The notes: generated by a model not told the origin, from the sequence alone. A stretch of DNA of 64,000 nucleotides from CAWINY01 sp963837635 (GCA_963837635.1 CAWINY010000003.1:248001-312000); one strand, 5' to 3'; positions 1 through 8,386 are shown, counted from the stretch's first letter. Translations and numbers: made by a program.

Positions 1-521
1 CCCGGACAAGCCACGCCGCCGCCCGGCGCACTCTGCGACGAACCATCGGGGCAGAAAAAAATAACGTTTTCGCCGCCGCCGGCTCCGTTGAGCCAGCCAA
101 AATCGATCGCCGTCACTCCCGCTCCATAGCCGTCCGGAACCGCGGCGGGGGCCACGGGAAGCCCTACTTGCGCCAGAAACGATACGTCCGCCGGCAGTTG
201 ATAGGTCACCGGATTCGGGGCCCCCGGAAATGCCGCCGGGGTCACCGTGATCGTAGCGTAAGGACTCGGCGCAACAGCGTTAGCAAAAGTGACCGAGTAC
301 CAAGTCCGCTGCGCAATCGCGTTGCCGCGCGCCAGACGCATTGCCTCCAGCGTGGTGTTATAGGCATTGGTCAGGCGCTCCTGCTGCATCGCCGGGACCA
401 GGTTGATGGTCGCTATCGCGCAGATAGTGATGGCGATCGCCAGCACAATCACCAGTTCGATCAAACTGAAGCCACTCGCACCATACCCGCGCCGCCCCGG
501 ATTAGTATTCAGCCTTCGCAT
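1..521 (-). CDS. Type IV pilin-like / pseudopilin protein (3' end outside window)
   Basis: The minus strand is open from an ATG at 521 to the window edge, giving 173 codons and no stop. After a short basic leader the protein reads GASGFSLIELVIVLAIAI, a classic class III signal. Prepilin peptidase would cut after the Gly and methylate Phe+1; Glu+5 is present and a hydrophobic helix of about 20 residues follows. This is the N-terminus of type IV pilins and of GspH/FimT-type minor pseudopilins. The globular part is rich in Gly, Ala and Pro and I do not recognise it specifically. Such proteins are inserted in the inner membrane and built into a pilus or type II secretion pseudopilus. A FimT/GspH-like minor pilin is the best guess; a major pilin cannot be excluded because the C-terminus is missing. 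Confidence 0.85.
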   Translation of the reverse strand, partial: MRRLNTNPGRRGYGASGFSLIELVIVLAIAITICAIATINLVPAMQQERLTNAYNTTLEAMRLARGNAIAQRTWYSVTFANAVAPSPYATITVTPAAFPGAPNPVTYQLPADVSFLAQVGLPVAPAAVPDGYGAGVTAIDFGWLNGAGGGENVIFFCPDGSSQSAPGGGVACP

Positions 522-1162
522 AAGCGTCTTCCCAACTCCGTTGGCCCCCGCCTGGCCGGAACAGTCGTAGGAGAAATCTCGCGTGAACTCCCCTTCAGCG
601 GGGGACTCGATGAAAAGCACCGACAGCGCTTGGCTTGAGGGCATTTTCTTCCCAGGGCTCAATGATCGCCCGGTAACTCGCAGGTTCCGCGCACGGTGAC
701 AAGTGCTGGTCCTTAGCGAGTAAGTCCCGCCCGGAAACTGGTTTCGGCCTCGTCCAATCGGTGTAGCAGTGAAGGCGCTGAAGCATCCCCTGGTAGAGGA
801 TCGCTACCCCGTTGGCCGGAAATGACAAATAGAGTCTCGCGCGGATGCTCGACAACGGCAAGATTACGAAGGGGAGGCTTGAAGGTAACTTTCGGAGAGG
901 ATCACCAAGTCGGGGTATCGAACGCAGTCAACCCCCCGCGACCTTCAAGGCCAGGATTTAGGGAACCACGTTAGGTATCCTGGTGAAAAACATATTCCAC
1001 TCCTCGTGTGACCGTCGCACAGTAATCGCCTTCATTCGAAGATTCGAAGCGCACGACTCCCGATGTGAGGTTACCTGGTTCGATGGATTGGAAAGGCGGT
1101 GGCAGGCTAACGAAATATCGACACGGATCCGCCGCTGGCAACAAGCTCGAACCGGTGGGAAG
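522..1162. other. Intergenic stretch without a recognised gene
   Basis: Between the pilin-like gene and tRNA-Val there is no reading frame I can support. The short frames on both strands show no family motif and overlap one another. No strong hairpin or insertion-sequence end was seen. Confidence 0.5.
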
Positions 1163-1239
1163 TGGTGGGCAGTGAAGGGCTCGAACCTTCGACCTCCTGC
1201 TTGTAAGGCAGGCGCTCTAACCAACTGAGCTAACCGCCC
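1163..1239 (-). tRNA. tRNA-Val (anticodon UAC)
   Basis: On the minus strand the sequence folds as a complete cloverleaf starting GGGCGGTTAGCTCAGTTGG. The acceptor stem GGGCGGT pairs with ACTGCCC, the anticodon loop is CTTACAA (anticodon TAC, valine) and the T loop is GTTCGAGCC. The 3' CCA is encoded (1163-1165). Confidence 0.97.
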
Positions 1240-1405
1240 TTCGATCGCCCAAAGTGCTCGACGGGGAGAACGTTCAGTCGCAGTCTACATGAGCCCGGAA
1301 AACTTGGTCAAATCAGGATTGGCCTTTGCTCGTTGGCCGTTGGTCGTGAGTTTTGCATGGACATGCCCTGCTAACGACCAACGACGAACGGACCAGTGAC
1401 TGCCT

Positions 1406-1699
1406 TTAGAACGGCTTCCGCACCACGACTTGTTCGTCGCGGATGAAGAATTGCGCCGCGCAATGGTCCGAGCCGCAAATCACGGGTAGCAAGCCTCCCG
1501 CCTGTTTTCGCGTAATCAGGCCCAAGGTGCCGCAGGCCGGGCACGCCAAAACCGCCCAGTAGGGATCGTCCCCTTCGCCCAACTCGCACGCGTTCTCCAA
1601 CATGAACAACGTTCCCGGCGACATCTGCTCCGGGATCCATTCGTTGAGGACATCCAGTTCGGCGCTCATCGTGACCTGGCGATGACGTGGCAAGTTCAT
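1406..1699 (-). CDS. Small putative zinc-ribbon protein, 97 aa
   Basis: No family is recognised. The central part has VLACPACGTLG, a CxxC knuckle, followed about 22 residues later by CGSDHC, so four cysteines and a histidine could hold one zinc ion as in small zinc-ribbon proteins. The N-terminal third is acidic and probably helical. A strong Shine-Dalgarno, GGAGGAGG six bases before the ATG, supports this start. The start overlaps the stop of the upstream MerR gene as ATGA, so the two are almost certainly translationally coupled and may share a pathway. The product could be a cytoplasmic metal-binding or nucleic-acid-binding accessory protein. Function is unknown. Confidence 0.7.
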   Translation of the reverse strand: MNLPRHRQVTMSAELDVLNEWIPEQMSPGTLFMLENACELGEGDDPYWAVLACPACGTLGLITRKQAGGLLPVICGSDHCAAQFFIRDEQVVVRKPF

Positions 1700-2289
1700 G
1701 AAGCCCTCCTCCTCCGTAGCACCGGTTCGTTTTCTGCGCGCCGTGGGCGATCCGATTTGGCTTGGACGTGGAAATACGTTCCACTGCGGCGTTGGGGATA
1801 ATCTGGCGATAGAGCCCCCGGCACGTGCGCCTGCCGGATTGCCTGCTGGATGGAAGGAACGGCGGCCCCGCGCAATTCCGCACGAACCTGCCGCACGGTG
1901 TCACTGAGACAAATGGCGAAGATCGGTTGGCGCGAGTTCTTTAAAACCTCGAGTACCTGCTCGGCTGAATTCTTCAGGAAAATCTGGCGGCCGTCCGTCA
2001 GCAGATGCCAGTCGGCGCCGGAGGTGAGCGTCTGTACCAGCCGCTTGCCCAATTCCCGCTGCAGGAAACGGACCGCCTTGCGCACACGCTGCAAGCTCAA
2101 TCCCCGGGAGCGGAGTTCGCGGACAACCGCGATCTCGGCCAGATCGTCCATCGAGTACAAGCGGTTGCGCCCGGAGCGGCTGGGAACCACCAGCCCACGC
2201 TCATCCCACCACTGCAACTGGCGGGGGGTAACGCCCGTCAACTCGACAATCTGCTGCGATGTGAATTCTTCCGCCACACCGCCCTCCAT
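1696..2289 (-). CDS. MerR-family transcriptional regulator
   Basis: Residues about 8-75 form a MerR winged helix-turn-helix: FTSQQIVELTGVTPRQLQWW, then the wing RSGRNRLYSMDDLAEIAVV and a third helix with RGLSLQRVRKAV. The remaining 120 residues are not a known metal- or drug-binding domain; they contain predicted helices and end in a very basic, Arg-rich tail (RPRRAENEPVLRRRRAS). The effector is therefore unknown. The gene is the first of a two-gene unit with the small zinc-ribbon protein (ATGA overlap). The start could also be the GTG four codons downstream at 2277, since GGAGGGCG lies just before it. Upstream (2300-2530) is an A/T-rich gap suitable for a promoter. Confidence 0.8.
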   Translation of the reverse strand: MEGGVAEEFTSQQIVELTGVTPRQLQWWDERGLVVPSRSGRNRLYSMDDLAEIAVVRELRSRGLSLQRVRKAVRFLQRELGKRLVQTLTSGADWHLLTDGRQIFLKNSAEQVLEVLKNSRQPIFAICLSDTVRQVRAELRGAAVPSIQQAIRQAHVPGALSPDYPQRRSGTYFHVQAKSDRPRRAENEPVLRRRRAS

Positions 2290-2532
2290 CCATACTGTGT
2301 AGGCGCGCCGGTTTTCGAATCCTCACCCGTTGGAAAGCGTCTCCGACACCGGCGGTCAAAAATGTTTGAAACATTCTTGCATGTAAATGTTGGATGTCAA
2401 TTTGAAAAAATGGTTAATTCGCATCGGCAAAGCAGCATTCCGGGAAGCCGACGATCACGAAAAATAAAAGGCCGAAAACGGCGGGGCAACGCCGCCATTT
2501 TGCAAGCTATCGATTACCAGGGCGGGAAATTT

Positions 2533-2608
2533 TGGTGGAGCTAGTCGGGATCGAACCGACGACCTCTGCAGTGCGATTGCAGCGCTCTCCCAGCTGAGCT
2601 ATAGCCCC
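2533..2608 (-). tRNA. tRNA-Ala (anticodon CGC)
   Basis: The minus strand gives a cloverleaf beginning GGGGCTATAGCTCAGCTGGG and ending in an encoded CCA (2533-2535). The anticodon stem CTGCA/TGCAG encloses ATCGCAC, anticodon CGC, which reads GCG alanine codons. It is separate from the tRNA-Ala(UGC) of the rRNA operon. Confidence 0.95.
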
Positions 2609-2742
2609 ACGGGTCAAGAATCATCATAGCAGCGGCTCGCACCAGTTGCCAGCGTCCTCTGGCCATGAGCCAAGCCTGAATACGGCCGCGGAACGCCGCT
2701 CCGGGACGTTTGGGACAACGATCCTGCGCGTCCTGGGCGGTC

Positions 2743-2754
2743 TATAATTTTCCT
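2743..2754 (+). promoter_or_regulatory. ribA -10 box adjoining the start codon
   Basis: A perfect TATAAT lies at 2743-2748 and the GTG start of ribA is only six bases further on, so transcription should begin at about the first base of the start codon (leaderless mRNA). No Shine-Dalgarno and no convincing -35 box is visible. Confidence 0.55.
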
Positions 2755-3375
2755 GTGAGTACTTCCACGGACATTCGGAAGGTTGCGGAAGCCGCTTTCC
2801 CCACGCGTTGGGGAAAGTTCCACATCCTGGGCTTTGAGGGGCATGTCGGACCCGCGAACGAACGGCGCAAGGAAGCCGCGGTGGCGCTGATTATGGGGGA
2901 CATTCAATCCCGACCGCCGCTGGTGCGCTTGCACTCGCAGTGCCTGACGGGCGATGTGTTCGGATCGCTACGCTGTGATTGCCGCCAGCAGCTGGAGATG
3001 GCGTTGTCGATGATTGGCGCGGAGGGCGCCGGCATTCTCATCTACGAACAGCAGGAAGGCCGAGGGATCGGGCTGATGGCCAAGCTGCAAGCCTATCAGT
3101 TGCAGGATAGCGGCCTGGACACGGTCGAGGCGAACGAGCAGTTGGGCTTCAAGGCCGATCATCGCGATTACGCGCTGCAGGTGCTGGTGCTCAAGGCGCT
3201 CGGCATTGCCAAGGTACGGTTTCTTTCCAATAATCCGGACAAGATTTCTGCCTTGGAGAGCGCGGGGATCGAAGTCGTGGAGCGCGTACCCTGCGAGGTG
3301 GAATCGCAGCCGTTTGCCGAACATTACCTGAAGACCAAGAAAGAAAAACTGGGCCACCTGTTCACGTCGCGGTAG
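2755..3375 (+). CDS. ribA: GTP cyclohydrolase II
   Basis: GTP cyclohydrolase II opens the imidazole ring of GTP to give the first committed riboflavin precursor, formate and pyrophosphate. At 206 aa it is the single-domain form, without the fused dihydroxybutanone-phosphate synthase (RibB) seen in RibBA proteins. Visible motifs are the zinc site CLTGDVFGSLRCDC (three cysteines) and the nucleotide-binding and catalytic segment EQQEGRGIGLMAKLQAY, with Tyr and Arg as in the family. The frame is open upstream to a TTG/ATG-like codon at 2710, but homology begins near residue VSTSTDIRKVAE. I therefore choose the GTG at 2755, which sits directly behind a TATAAT. No other riboflavin gene is adjacent. 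Confidence 0.92.
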   Translation: MSTSTDIRKVAEAAFPTRWGKFHILGFEGHVGPANERRKEAAVALIMGDIQSRPPLVRLHSQCLTGDVFGSLRCDCRQQLEMALSMIGAEGAGILIYEQQEGRGIGLMAKLQAYQLQDSGLDTVEANEQLGFKADHRDYALQVLVLKALGIAKVRFLSNNPDKISALESAGIEVVERVPCEVESQPFAEHYLKTKKEKLGHLFTSR

Positions 3376-3412
3376 CCAAGCGAGTCAAGATTATTACCAA
3401 CGCTCAAGAAAT

Positions 3413-3525
3413 GCTTACCGCGGATTTCACGGATGGAAACGGATTTACGCGGATCATTTCTTAGGAGCAATTTTTGAGCAAATCTGTGTTGATCCGTGTC
3501 TTTATCCGTGCAATCCGCGCAAAGA
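3413..3525. repeat. Family A palindromic repeat (GCTTACCGCGGATT type)
   Basis: The left half begins GCTTACCGCGGATTTCACGG and the right half reads GATCCGTGT...ATCCGTGCAATCCGCG, the approximate reverse complement, so the element can fold into a long imperfect hairpin. Related copies lie at 7397-7634, 31423-31528 and 48677-48778, with half-sites near 15286, 22640 and 23125. It fills the gap between the convergent ends of ribA and arsC. Confidence 0.8.
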
Positions 3526-3662
3526 ATTCCTGTTAATTCTGACGAGGCGGGCAATCGGCCACTGGGGCTGGATGCTTGCCACCTCGAGATATCCGGACCT
3601 ATCACCCTCGCTCAAGTTCCCCTGATTTCTGCCGTTAATACCTATTGAGGAACTGTGATGAG

Positions 3663-4079
3663 CTACTCGCACCCGGCCAGGAACTGGCGCACACGAGTTT
3701 CGATCTGATCGCGCACTTTGCGGAACACGGCAAGGCGTTGCTCGTGGGTTCCCGCCGCGTCGGCGGGATCTTCCAAAGGCCAGTGCTGCCGGATGTGGGC
3801 TCCGGGGAAGAGCGGGCACTGTTGTTTGGCATTGTCGCAGACGGTGATGACGTAGGCGAATTGGGCGTCCTGGTACTCGGCGGCGTGCTTGGAGCGCTGC
3901 CCGGAGATGTCGACGCCGGCCTCGCGCATCACCTCAATGGCCAGGGGATTCAGCACGGAGGGTTTGACGCCGGCGCTGTGCGCTTCAAAACCCCCTCCGC
4001 CCAGGGCGCGCAGAAAGCCCTCGGCCATCTGGCTGCGGCACGAGTTACCGGTACAGAGAAACAGGACCTTGGTTTTCAT
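3663..4079 (-). CDS. arsC: Arsenate reductase, low-molecular-weight phosphatase family
   Basis: The protein (138 aa) begins KVLFLCTGNSCRSQMAEGF, the CX5R phosphate loop of the thioredoxin-coupled (Bacillus-type) ArsC and LMW tyrosine phosphatase superfamily. The redox cysteine further on is seen in VITVCDNAKQQCPLFPG (CDNAKxxC), and the DP(A/D) general-acid region in PLEDPADAAGT. These two extra cysteines, about 80 residues after the first, identify arsenate reductase rather than a phosphatase. It reduces arsenate to arsenite in the cytoplasm using thioredoxin. No arsR, arsB or acr3 gene is adjacent, so it stands alone here. A Shine-Dalgarno GGAGG precedes the ATG. Confidence 0.9.
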   Translation of the reverse strand: MKTKVLFLCTGNSCRSQMAEGFLRALGGGGFEAHSAGVKPSVLNPLAIEVMREAGVDISGQRSKHAAEYQDAQFAYVITVCDNAKQQCPLFPGAHIRQHWPLEDPADAAGTHEQRLAVFRKVRDQIETRVRQFLAGCE

Positions 4080-4296
4080 GCGCCTCCCCGGCCCAACTCA
4101 TGGTACAACGCCTGATCGCGAGTACGGGCGAGAGTTACCCCAGAGCACGCGATCACAACCGCGCTGTGAGTAAAGTTACAGACAAATGCGCATGGCGATA
4201 CTAGGGTTCTATCGGGCGTTATTGAGCGCACGAATTCTGCGCCGGACTTGCACTGTTAAGCGGGAGGAAAACATCCGCAGATCGGGGGTGAGTCTC

Positions 4297-4632
4297 ATGC
4301 CAGCCGTTCTTTCTTGCTGGAAGGAAATCGCCACGTACCTGGGTAAAGGGGTCCGAACGGTGCAGCGCTGGGAACGTGAACTCGGCTTGCCGGTCCGGCG
4401 CCCCTGGCCGGGCAAGCGACAGATCGTCTTCGCCTTCCCTGAAGAACTCGATGCGTGGATTCGGCAGCCAAGTGTTCGAACGACCCCGCCGGTTGATATC
4501 GAGGACTGGAAACACAACCGAGTGCTGATCCGGAAGCAGTTGTCGCTCACGCGAAAACGGGCAACGCAGTCACTCCGCCGCTCTGGCACTGGCCAAAGCC
4601 CAAGGGTTCCAATGGCCAAGGATGGAACCTAG
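4297..4632 (+). CDS. Small helix-turn-helix DNA-binding protein
   Basis: Residues 5-60 read SCWKEIATYLGKGVRTVQRW then ERELGLPVRRP, a MerR/excisionase-like helix-turn-helix often found at the N-terminus of acidobacterial regulators and TPR proteins. A basic linker (GKRQIVFAF) and an acidic patch (EELDAWI) follow. The rest (about 50 aa) is basic and unstructured. The frame is open upstream to 4186, but GGGGGTGA five bases before the ATG at 4297 and the position of the domain favour this start; a GTG at 4288 is an alternative. The protein probably binds DNA. The target is unknown and the gene seems monocistronic. Confidence 0.7.
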   Translation: MPAVLSCWKEIATYLGKGVRTVQRWERELGLPVRRPWPGKRQIVFAFPEELDAWIRQPSVRTTPPVDIEDWKHNRVLIRKQLSLTRKRATQSLRRSGTGQSPRVPMAKDGT

Positions 4633-4634
4633 GC

Positions 4635-5423
4635 TCATTCGGGCGGGGACTCTACGGCTTTCCGTTCCCGCCAGAGGCGCACGCCTGCCTGTATCACGTT
4701 GCCATAGATGTGCGGATTGGCCGACGAAACCTGTTTCAGAAACGCACGCATGGTGCTGCGCGTTCCTTCTTTGAGAGAGCAGGCGCAGGGCACGATGGGG
4801 AAGTCGGCGCACGTCGCTTGCTCGCGAATCCAGTCTTCCTTGACATACAACAGCGGGCGGATCAGGCGGAACTCGCCTTTACTCGACATGGCGACCGGGG
4901 GCAGCGGCTTCGCCTTGCCGGTGAACAGGATGTTGCGCAACAGGGCCTCGCTGAAATCGTCGGCGGTGTGGCCGAAGGCGATCACGTTACAGTTCATGCG
5001 GCGGGCGGTTTCATAGACGGCGCGGCGGCGATAGCGTGAGCAGATGTCGCAGCCATGGACCACGCCTTCGCGCACCAGGCGCACGGAGGGCGCGTCCTCG
5101 ACGAGCTCCCAGTGGATGCCGAGTTGATCGATGTGGCGCTTCAAGCCATCCAGCGGAGCCAGGAACTTCCCCTGCTGGATGGTGAAGGCGCTCAGATCAA
5201 ACTTTACCGGCGAGCGCTGCTGCAACTCGATCAGCGCATGCAGCAGGGCCATGCTATCCTTCCCGCCGCTCAGGCCGACGGCGATGCGGTCACCAGGGCG
5301 GATCATCTCGAATTCGCAGATGGCTTTGCCGGCGAGCCGGGTGATCTTGGCCGCAATGTCCTTTTCGGGGGTCGGCAGGCCGACGTTCGCGCTTCCGGCG
5401 CCAGTTTGTAACGAGGTCCCCAC
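4635..5423 (-). CDS. TtcA-like tRNA-thiolation ATPase (PP-loop family)
   Basis: The PP-loop is clear at about residue 50: RIAVGLSGGKDSMALLHAL, which binds ATP and adenylates the target base. Cysteine pairs typical of TtcA follow: GCDICSRYRRRAVY (CxxC) and, after AFGHTADDFSEALL, a second pair VPCACSLKEGTRSTM. In TtcA the cysteines hold an Fe-S cluster used to make 2-thiocytidine at tRNA position 32. The second pair is CxC here instead of the usual CxxC, so the exact substrate is uncertain; other TtcA/TilS-like sulfurtransferases are possible. Length (262 aa) is normal for the family. It is transcribed convergently with the HTH gene and divergently from nuoI, starting about 120 bases from nuoI. 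Confidence 0.75.
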   Translation of the reverse strand: MGTSLQTGAGSANVGLPTPEKDIAAKITRLAGKAICEFEMIRPGDRIAVGLSGGKDSMALLHALIELQQRSPVKFDLSAFTIQQGKFLAPLDGLKRHIDQLGIHWELVEDAPSVRLVREGVVHGCDICSRYRRRAVYETARRMNCNVIAFGHTADDFSEALLRNILFTGKAKPLPPVAMSSKGEFRLIRPLLYVKEDWIREQATCADFPIVPCACSLKEGTRSTMRAFLKQVSSANPHIYGNVIQAGVRLWRERKAVESPPE

Positions 5424-5545
5424 AGCAGTATCTCCGCATCGAGCCTACCACCGATGGGCCGGACCCACCTATGACCCGAGAAACAGAACTGCCAGATTTG
5501 AAAACGACTGAGTTATACTGCCAATGTCGCGTTACCACCAAAGCC

Positions 5546-6058
5546 ATGCCAATTCTGAAGAACATTGCCGCCATCGCCAAAGGGATGTCTGTAACGTTGC
5601 GCGAGCTGTTTGCGCCCACCGTGGTCGAGAACTACCCGGACGGCCCGGGACCGCTCCGCGGCGCCGTCTTCCAGGACCGCTTCCGCGGGGTCCACGTCCT
5701 GCAGCGAGACGAGAACGGGCTGGAGAAGTGCGTGGCCTGCTTTCTGTGCGCGGCGGCCTGCCCCTCCAACTGCATTTACATCGAGGCCGCGGAGAACACG
5801 GCGGAGAACCGCATCAGCGGCGCCGAGCGTTACGCCAAGGTTTACAACATCGATTACAACCGCTGCATCTTCTGCGGCTATTGCGTCGAAGCCTGCCCGA
5901 CCGACGCCATCACCCATGGCCACGGGTTTGAAATTGCCACGCTGAACGCCAGCAATCTGGTGTACCGCAAGGAGCAGCTGCTCTCGCCGCTGCCTGCGCA
6001 CATGGGAGCGGGCGTCCGCTTCAACGCAAGCGATTCCCACAAGCTGGCGAAGGGCTGA
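5546..6058 (+). CDS. nuoI: NADH-quinone oxidoreductase subunit I
   Basis: This 170-aa protein carries two 4Fe-4S motifs, KCVACFLCAAACPSNCI and CIFCGYCVEACPTDAI, spaced as in the NuoI/NDUFS8 subunit that holds clusters N6a and N6b and passes electrons through the peripheral arm of complex I. The N-terminal segment GMSVTLRELFAPTVVENYPD matches the membrane-surface helix of the family. I choose the ATG at 5546; the frame is open upstream, but that part is not NuoI-like and contains a TATACT box at 5514-5519 that is a plausible promoter. No other nuo gene is near, so nuoI is detached from its operon or is an additional copy. Confidence 0.9.
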   Translation: MPILKNIAAIAKGMSVTLRELFAPTVVENYPDGPGPLRGAVFQDRFRGVHVLQRDENGLEKCVACFLCAAACPSNCIYIEAAENTAENRISGAERYAKVYNIDYNRCIFCGYCVEACPTDAITHGHGFEIATLNASNLVYRKEQLLSPLPAHMGAGVRFNASDSHKLAKG

Positions 6059-6080
6059 GGTTTATCTAGACGATACGAAA

Positions 6081-6109
6081 GGCCCCGGCCTATGCGGTCG
6101 GGGCCTTTT
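6081..6109 (+). terminator. Bidirectional terminator between nuoI and recA
   Basis: GGCCCCGGCC (6081-6090) pairs with GGTCGGGGCC (6096-6105) around a five-base loop and is followed by TTTT. It lies between the converging ends of nuoI and recA; the opposite strand continues TTTCG, so it may serve both genes. Confidence 0.85.
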
Positions 6110-6153
6110 GATTTCGAGTGTAATCTTGACCAACGTGAACCGTGCGACAAAAG

Positions 6154-7257
6154 CTACCGCCGCACCGGACTCCTGGCAGCTTCGGCGCTGCGCCCCACGG
6201 CAGCCGTAGCTGATGCCCGCTCCACGGGCGTCGCCGGGGCTGGTTCGAGCTCCGGCGCAGGCTTGAGGCCGATTCCGAGCACCTTCTTCACCTCGGCTTC
6301 GATCTTCGCCATAATGTCCTTGTTGTCCTTGAGGAACTGCTTCACGTTCTCGCGGCCCTGGCCGATGCGTTCGTTGCCATAGCTGTACCACGCGCCGGAC
6401 TTCTCCACGACATTGTTGTTCACCGCCAAGTCGAGCAGGTCGCCTTCGCGCGAGATCCCCTCGCCATACATGATGTCGAACTCGGCTTCGCGGAAGGGCG
6501 CGGCCACCTTGTTCTTGACCACCTTCACCTTGGTGCGCGAGCCCATCACCTGGTCGCCGTCCTTGATGGCGGCAATGCGGCGGATATCGATCCGCATCGA
6601 GGAATAGAACTTCAGCGCGCGCCCGCCCGTAGTGGTCTCGGGATTGCCGAACATCACGCCGATTTTTTCCCGGATCTGGTTGATGAAGACCATGCAGGTG
6701 CGCGACTTCGACACGATACCCGTGAGCTTGCGCAACGCCTGCGACATCAGACGGGCCTGCAGGCCCATGTGGCTGTCGCCCATCTCGCCGTCGAGTTCGG
6801 CCTTGGGAACCAGCGCGGCGACCGAGTCCACCACCAGCACGTCAAGGGCGCCCGAGCGCACCAGGGCCTCGGCGATCTCCAGCGCCTGCTCGCCATAATC
6901 CGGCTGCGAAACCAGCAGGTTGTCGACATCGACTCCCAACTTGCGCGCGTAGCCCGGGTCCAGGGCGTGCTCGGCGTCGATGAAGGCTGCCATGCCGCCC
7001 TGCTTCTGCGCCTCGGCGATCACCTGCAGCGCGATGGTGGTTTTGCCGCTCGATTCCGGGCCAAAGATCTCGACCACCCGCCCGCGCGGGAAGCCGCCCA
7101 CGCCCGTTGCCGCGTCGAACGACAGCGCCCCGGTGGAAATCACCGCGATGGGTACGATCGCCTCTTTCGATCCGAGGCGCATGATGGAACCCTTGCCGAA
7201 CTGCTTCTCGATCTGAGAGAGGGCGAGTTCAAGCGCCCGGCTGCGTTCGTCTGCCAT
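6154..7257 (-). CDS. recA: Recombinase RecA
   Basis: RecA polymerises on single-stranded DNA, drives strand exchange and promotes LexA self-cleavage. The 367-aa protein has Walker A GPESSGKTTIALQ, Walker B LDVLVVDSVAALVPKAEL, the L2-loop/FINQIREKIGV region and the GGRALKFYSSMR segment, all at standard positions. The start is the ATG at 7257, preceded by AGGAGG six bases away; the open frame upstream adds ten non-conserved residues. The tail after the core (about 35 residues rich in Ala, Pro, Glu and Arg) is variable, as in other RecA proteins. A TATAAT lies near 7341-7346 on the minus strand, giving a leader of roughly 75 nt. recA is monocistronic and converges with nuoI. Confidence 0.98.
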   Translation of the reverse strand: MADERSRALELALSQIEKQFGKGSIMRLGSKEAIVPIAVISTGALSFDAATGVGGFPRGRVVEIFGPESSGKTTIALQVIAEAQKQGGMAAFIDAEHALDPGYARKLGVDVDNLLVSQPDYGEQALEIAEALVRSGALDVLVVDSVAALVPKAELDGEMGDSHMGLQARLMSQALRKLTGIVSKSRTCMVFINQIREKIGVMFGNPETTTGGRALKFYSSMRIDIRRIAAIKDGDQVMGSRTKVKVVKNKVAAPFREAEFDIMYGEGISREGDLLDLAVNNNVVEKSGAWYSYGNERIGQGRENVKQFLKDNKDIMAKIEAEVKKVLGIGLKPAPELEPAPATPVERASATAAVGRSAEAARSPVRR

Positions 7258-7396
7258 GCCTGCCTCCTGCGCGGCCGCCCGGCGCACGTTTCTTCTTGGC
7301 GGCGAGATTTTGAAATTCCTGTCTGATTCTAACCGACTGCATTATAGCTTGGCGGTATACAAGAAGCGAAGAAAAAGCGAATCACGGTATCAAGAA

Positions 7397-7634
7397 GCTT
7401 ACCGCGGATTCCACGGATCAAGCACGGATCAACACGGATGTTAGAAAAACAAAAACTTCGCCACAGAGACACAGAGGCCACAGAGGAAAGAAAAATACAA
7501 ATAGATCGTACCTCGTCCGTTCTCCTCTGTCTCGGAGCCTGCCCTGAGCGAAGTCGAAGGGTGCCTCTGTGGCAGGTTTTGACCAAAAGAGGCTATCCGC
7601 GTAAATCGGTCTTAATCGGTCTAATCCGCAGTGA
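7397..7634. repeat. Composite nested palindromic repeat
   Basis: Three repeat types are nested. The outer layer is family A (GCTTACCGCGGATTCCACGG at 7397, matched by TATCCGCG...TAATCCGCAG at 7594-7631). The middle is CCACAGAGACACAGAGG (7461) against GTGCCTCTGTGGCAGG (7561-7576). The core at 7531-7561 is CTCGGAGCCTGCCCTGAGCG then AAGTCGAAGG, the same unit found inside the thyX-like and obgE genes. Confidence 0.8.
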
Positions 7635-7639
7635 TTTGT

Positions 7640-8386
7640 TCAACCCATTAACATCCCGCCGTTGACCTTCAGCACCGTGCCGGTGATGTAGCCGGCTTCT
7701 TCCGAAGCCAGAAAGTGCACCGCGTGCGCCACGTCGAGATCGGTGCCAGTGCGGCCCAGCGGGATCATCTTCAGCGCCTCTTGCTTGAATTGCTCGGAGA
7801 GGACGGCGGTCATGGCGGTCTCGATGAAGCCAGGCGTGATCGCATTCACGGTGATGTTGCGCGACGCCAGCTCGCGAGCCAGAGCCATGGTCATGCCGAT
7901 CAGGCCGGCCTTGCTGGCGGCGTAGTTGGCCTGTCCCGCCTGGCCCATCTGGCCGAAGACGCTGCTGATGTTGATCACCCGTCCCCAGCGGCCCTTCATC
8001 ATGGAGCTGGTCACGGCCTGGGTGAGCAGGTAAGCCGAGGTGAGATTGGTGTTGATCACGGCGTCCCAGTCGGCGCGCTTCATGCGCAACAGGAGCTGGT
8101 CGCGAGTGATGCCGGCATTGTTCACCAGGATATCGACCTTGCCGAACTTGGCGATGGCAGCCTTAGCGCCGGCCTTGATGTCGTCTTCGTTGGCCACGTC
8201 CATGCGGATCGCCTCCGCCTGCCCACCGGTGGAAGCGATCTCGCCCGCCACTGCGGCAAGTTTCTCTTGGTTACGCGCGGCCAGTGCCACCGCCGCCCCC
8301 GCCTTGGCCAATTCGATGGCGCAGGCACGCCCGATTCCCTGCGATGCTCCCGTCACCAGCGCAACCCGGCCCGTCAGTTCGAGCAT
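7640..8386 (-). CDS. fabG: 3-oxoacyl-ACP reductase
   Basis: A short-chain dehydrogenase/reductase of 248 aa. The Rossmann motif is VTGASQGIGRA, the structural motif is NNAG, and the catalytic Ser-Tyr-Lys is seen in ISSVFGQMGQAGQANYAASKAG. The C-terminus (GYITGTVLKVNGGMLMG) has the FabG-type ITGxxLxVxGGM ending. FabG uses NADPH to reduce 3-oxoacyl-ACP in each cycle of fatty-acid elongation in the cytoplasm. No other fab gene is adjacent, so a related SDR with another substrate is possible, but the whole-length pattern is that of FabG. The ATG is preceded by AAGGAGATACTTC, a good ribosome-binding site. Confidence 0.9.
   Translation of the reverse strand: MLELTGRVALVTGASQGIGRACAIELAKAGAAVALAARNQEKLAAVAGEIASTGGQAEAIRMDVANEDDIKAGAKAAIAKFGKVDILVNNAGITRDQLLLRMKRADWDAVINTNLTSAYLLTQAVTSSMMKGRWGRVINISSVFGQMGQAGQANYAASKAGLIGMTMALARELASRNITVNAITPGFIETAMTAVLSEQFKQEALKMIPLGRTGTDLDVAHAVHFLASEEAGYITGTVLKVNGGMLMG

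Noticed and set aside
595..861. An 88-codon minus-strand frame between the pilin-like gene and tRNA-Val
   Set aside because: No ribosome-binding site, no motif, and composition is not like a protein of this genome.
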